Below, in pieces: positions 5,406 to 5,920 of a stretch of 5,920 bases of DNA. Every line of letters starts with the position of its first letter. Positions within the stretch are counted from its first letter, which is position 1. The translations under genes were made by a program, and so were the position numbers. Source of the stretch: Deltaproteobacteria bacterium (lineage in GTDB: Bacteria; Desulfobacterota; Syntrophorhabdia; Syntrophorhabdales; Syntrophorhabdaceae); assembly GCA_003506795.1 (NCBI GenBank), contig DNYO01000283.1, forward strand, positions 1,722 through 7,641. Direction: 5' to 3'. The notes below the pieces were generated by a model. That model saw only the letters and a list, made by a program, of their open reading frames with translations, ran no database searches and had not been told where the DNA came from.

Positions 5406-5920
5406 TCAGTCAAGACAATTTAGAGACGCGGAATCGAAAGGCCGCGGACGGCTGCGCACGGACGGTCTTGCTGAGTTCCACGGCCTTCCGGCGAGCTCGT
5501 CGACGACCTGGAGGAGACCCGCCTTCGTTCCTGTCCGGAAGGCCCTGTCGCGAAGGGGTCTCAATCCGGTGAGGCCTTTCGTGTACCATATGAAGAACTT
5601 GTGAAAAATGCCGACACCCCTCTTCTCGCCCCAGTGCTCGACTGACAGCTCAAGATGGCGTTTCATGACCTCTATGCGTTCGGCGACATCAGGTTTCGGC
5701 GGTACCGTGCCATCTTTGAAAAACCCGGTGATCTCTCTGAATATCCAGGGATTGCCAAGTGCCCCGCGCGCTACGGCGACTCCGTCGCAGCCGGTTTCAT
5801 TGAACATCGTGCGGACCCGTTCGAGGGAAATGTTGTCTCCCGAGGCTATGACAGGAATGCTCAATGCCTCCTTCACGTCCCGGATAATCCCGTAGTCGAC
5901 GGCGCCGCTGTACCCCTGGG
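5406..5920 (-). CDS. dus: tRNA-dihydrouridine synthase, DusB type (C-terminal part)
   Basis: The frame is open from the window edge (5920) to TGA at 5408-5406, giving 170 residues of the C-terminal half. It enters as QGYSGAVDYGIIRDVKEAL, then IPVIASGDN and GCDGVAVARGALGNPWIF. These are the family's FMN-phosphate-binding part of the TIM barrel (IPVIxxGD and the GRGALGNPW-type motif), followed by the helical tRNA-binding domain (HLELSVEHWGEKRGVGIFHKFFIWYTKGL). Dus enzymes use FMN and NADPH to reduce specific uridines in tRNA. The catalytic Cys and the N-terminal barrel lie outside the window. A GTG at 5876 is internal and not the real start. The last 25 or so residues (RPWNSARPSVRSRPRPFDSA...) are Arg/Ser/Pro-rich, look unstructured and may be lineage-specific. 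The subtype is judged from the QGYSG and RGALGNPW motifs, so DusB is likely but not certain. Confidence 0.92.
   Translation of the reverse strand, partial: QGYSGAVDYGIIRDVKEALSIPVIASGDNISLERVRTMFNETGCDGVAVARGALGNPWIFREITGFFKDGTVPPKPDVAERIEVMKRHLELSVEHWGEKRGVGIFHKFFIWYTKGLTGLRPLRDRAFRTGTKAGLLQVVDELAGRPWNSARPSVRSRPRPFDSASLNCLD

Noticed and set aside
4525..5604. A 359-codon open frame on the plus strand, longer than the lipoprotein gene opposite it
   Set aside because: It runs antisense to both the 300-residue lipoprotein and the dus end, which have clear motifs, a lipobox and a ribosome binding site. Its translation is rich in Arg, His, Leu and Cys with no recognisable domain, typical of an antisense shadow in GC-rich DNA.

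Overview
The window is a compact stretch of bacterial chromosome in which every supported gene lies on the minus strand, so transcription runs from high to low coordinates. GC content is moderate to fairly high (mid-50s % by eye) in the genes and drops sharply in the intergenic stretch at about 390-600. The gene set (dus, lepA, hemW, tolQ, two lipoproteins) and the TolQ N-terminus point to a Gram-negative bacterium. I lean towards a deltaproteobacterial / Desulfobacterota-type lineage, but this is inference from gene style; no taxonomic marker is present.

In transcription order: (1) 5920-5406, the C-terminal part of a tRNA-dihydrouridine synthase (DusB type), cut by the window edge. (2) 5340-4438, a lipoprotein of about 300 residues of unknown function with a DGSG motif. 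(3) 4391-4227, a 54-codon lipoprotein missed by length-filtered ORF calling. Its reading frame continues past an in-frame TGA to a TAA at 4164, and the continuation looks like the natural C-terminus of the protein. (4) 4163-3943, an intergenic stretch with two strong hairpins and a plausible promoter. (5) 3942-3592, an unrecognised 116-residue soluble protein, followed by an intrinsic terminator. (6) 3511-1715, lepA (elongation factor 4), overlapping by 8 nt (7) hemW at 1722-604. (8) 603-297, an AT-rich intergenic region with a near-consensus sigma70 promoter, a long imperfect inverted repeat and a strong intrinsic terminator. (9) 296-1, the N-terminus of tolQ, cut by the window edge.

Most genes are housekeeping: tRNA modification (Dus), translation (LepA), haem trafficking (HemW) and envelope energisation (TolQ). 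Nothing indicates a phage, transposase, CRISPR array or defence system. The two most notable places are between genes or in a tiny gene. First, 334-580 has promoter, structured transcript and terminator in the right order, ending only 37 nt before tolQ; it is either a small RNA gene or an attenuated tolQ leader. Second, the small lipoprotein has an in-frame TGA followed by a coding-like tail and a hairpin with SECIS-like geometry; it is a recent nonsense mutation, a sequencing error, or less likely a recoded stop.
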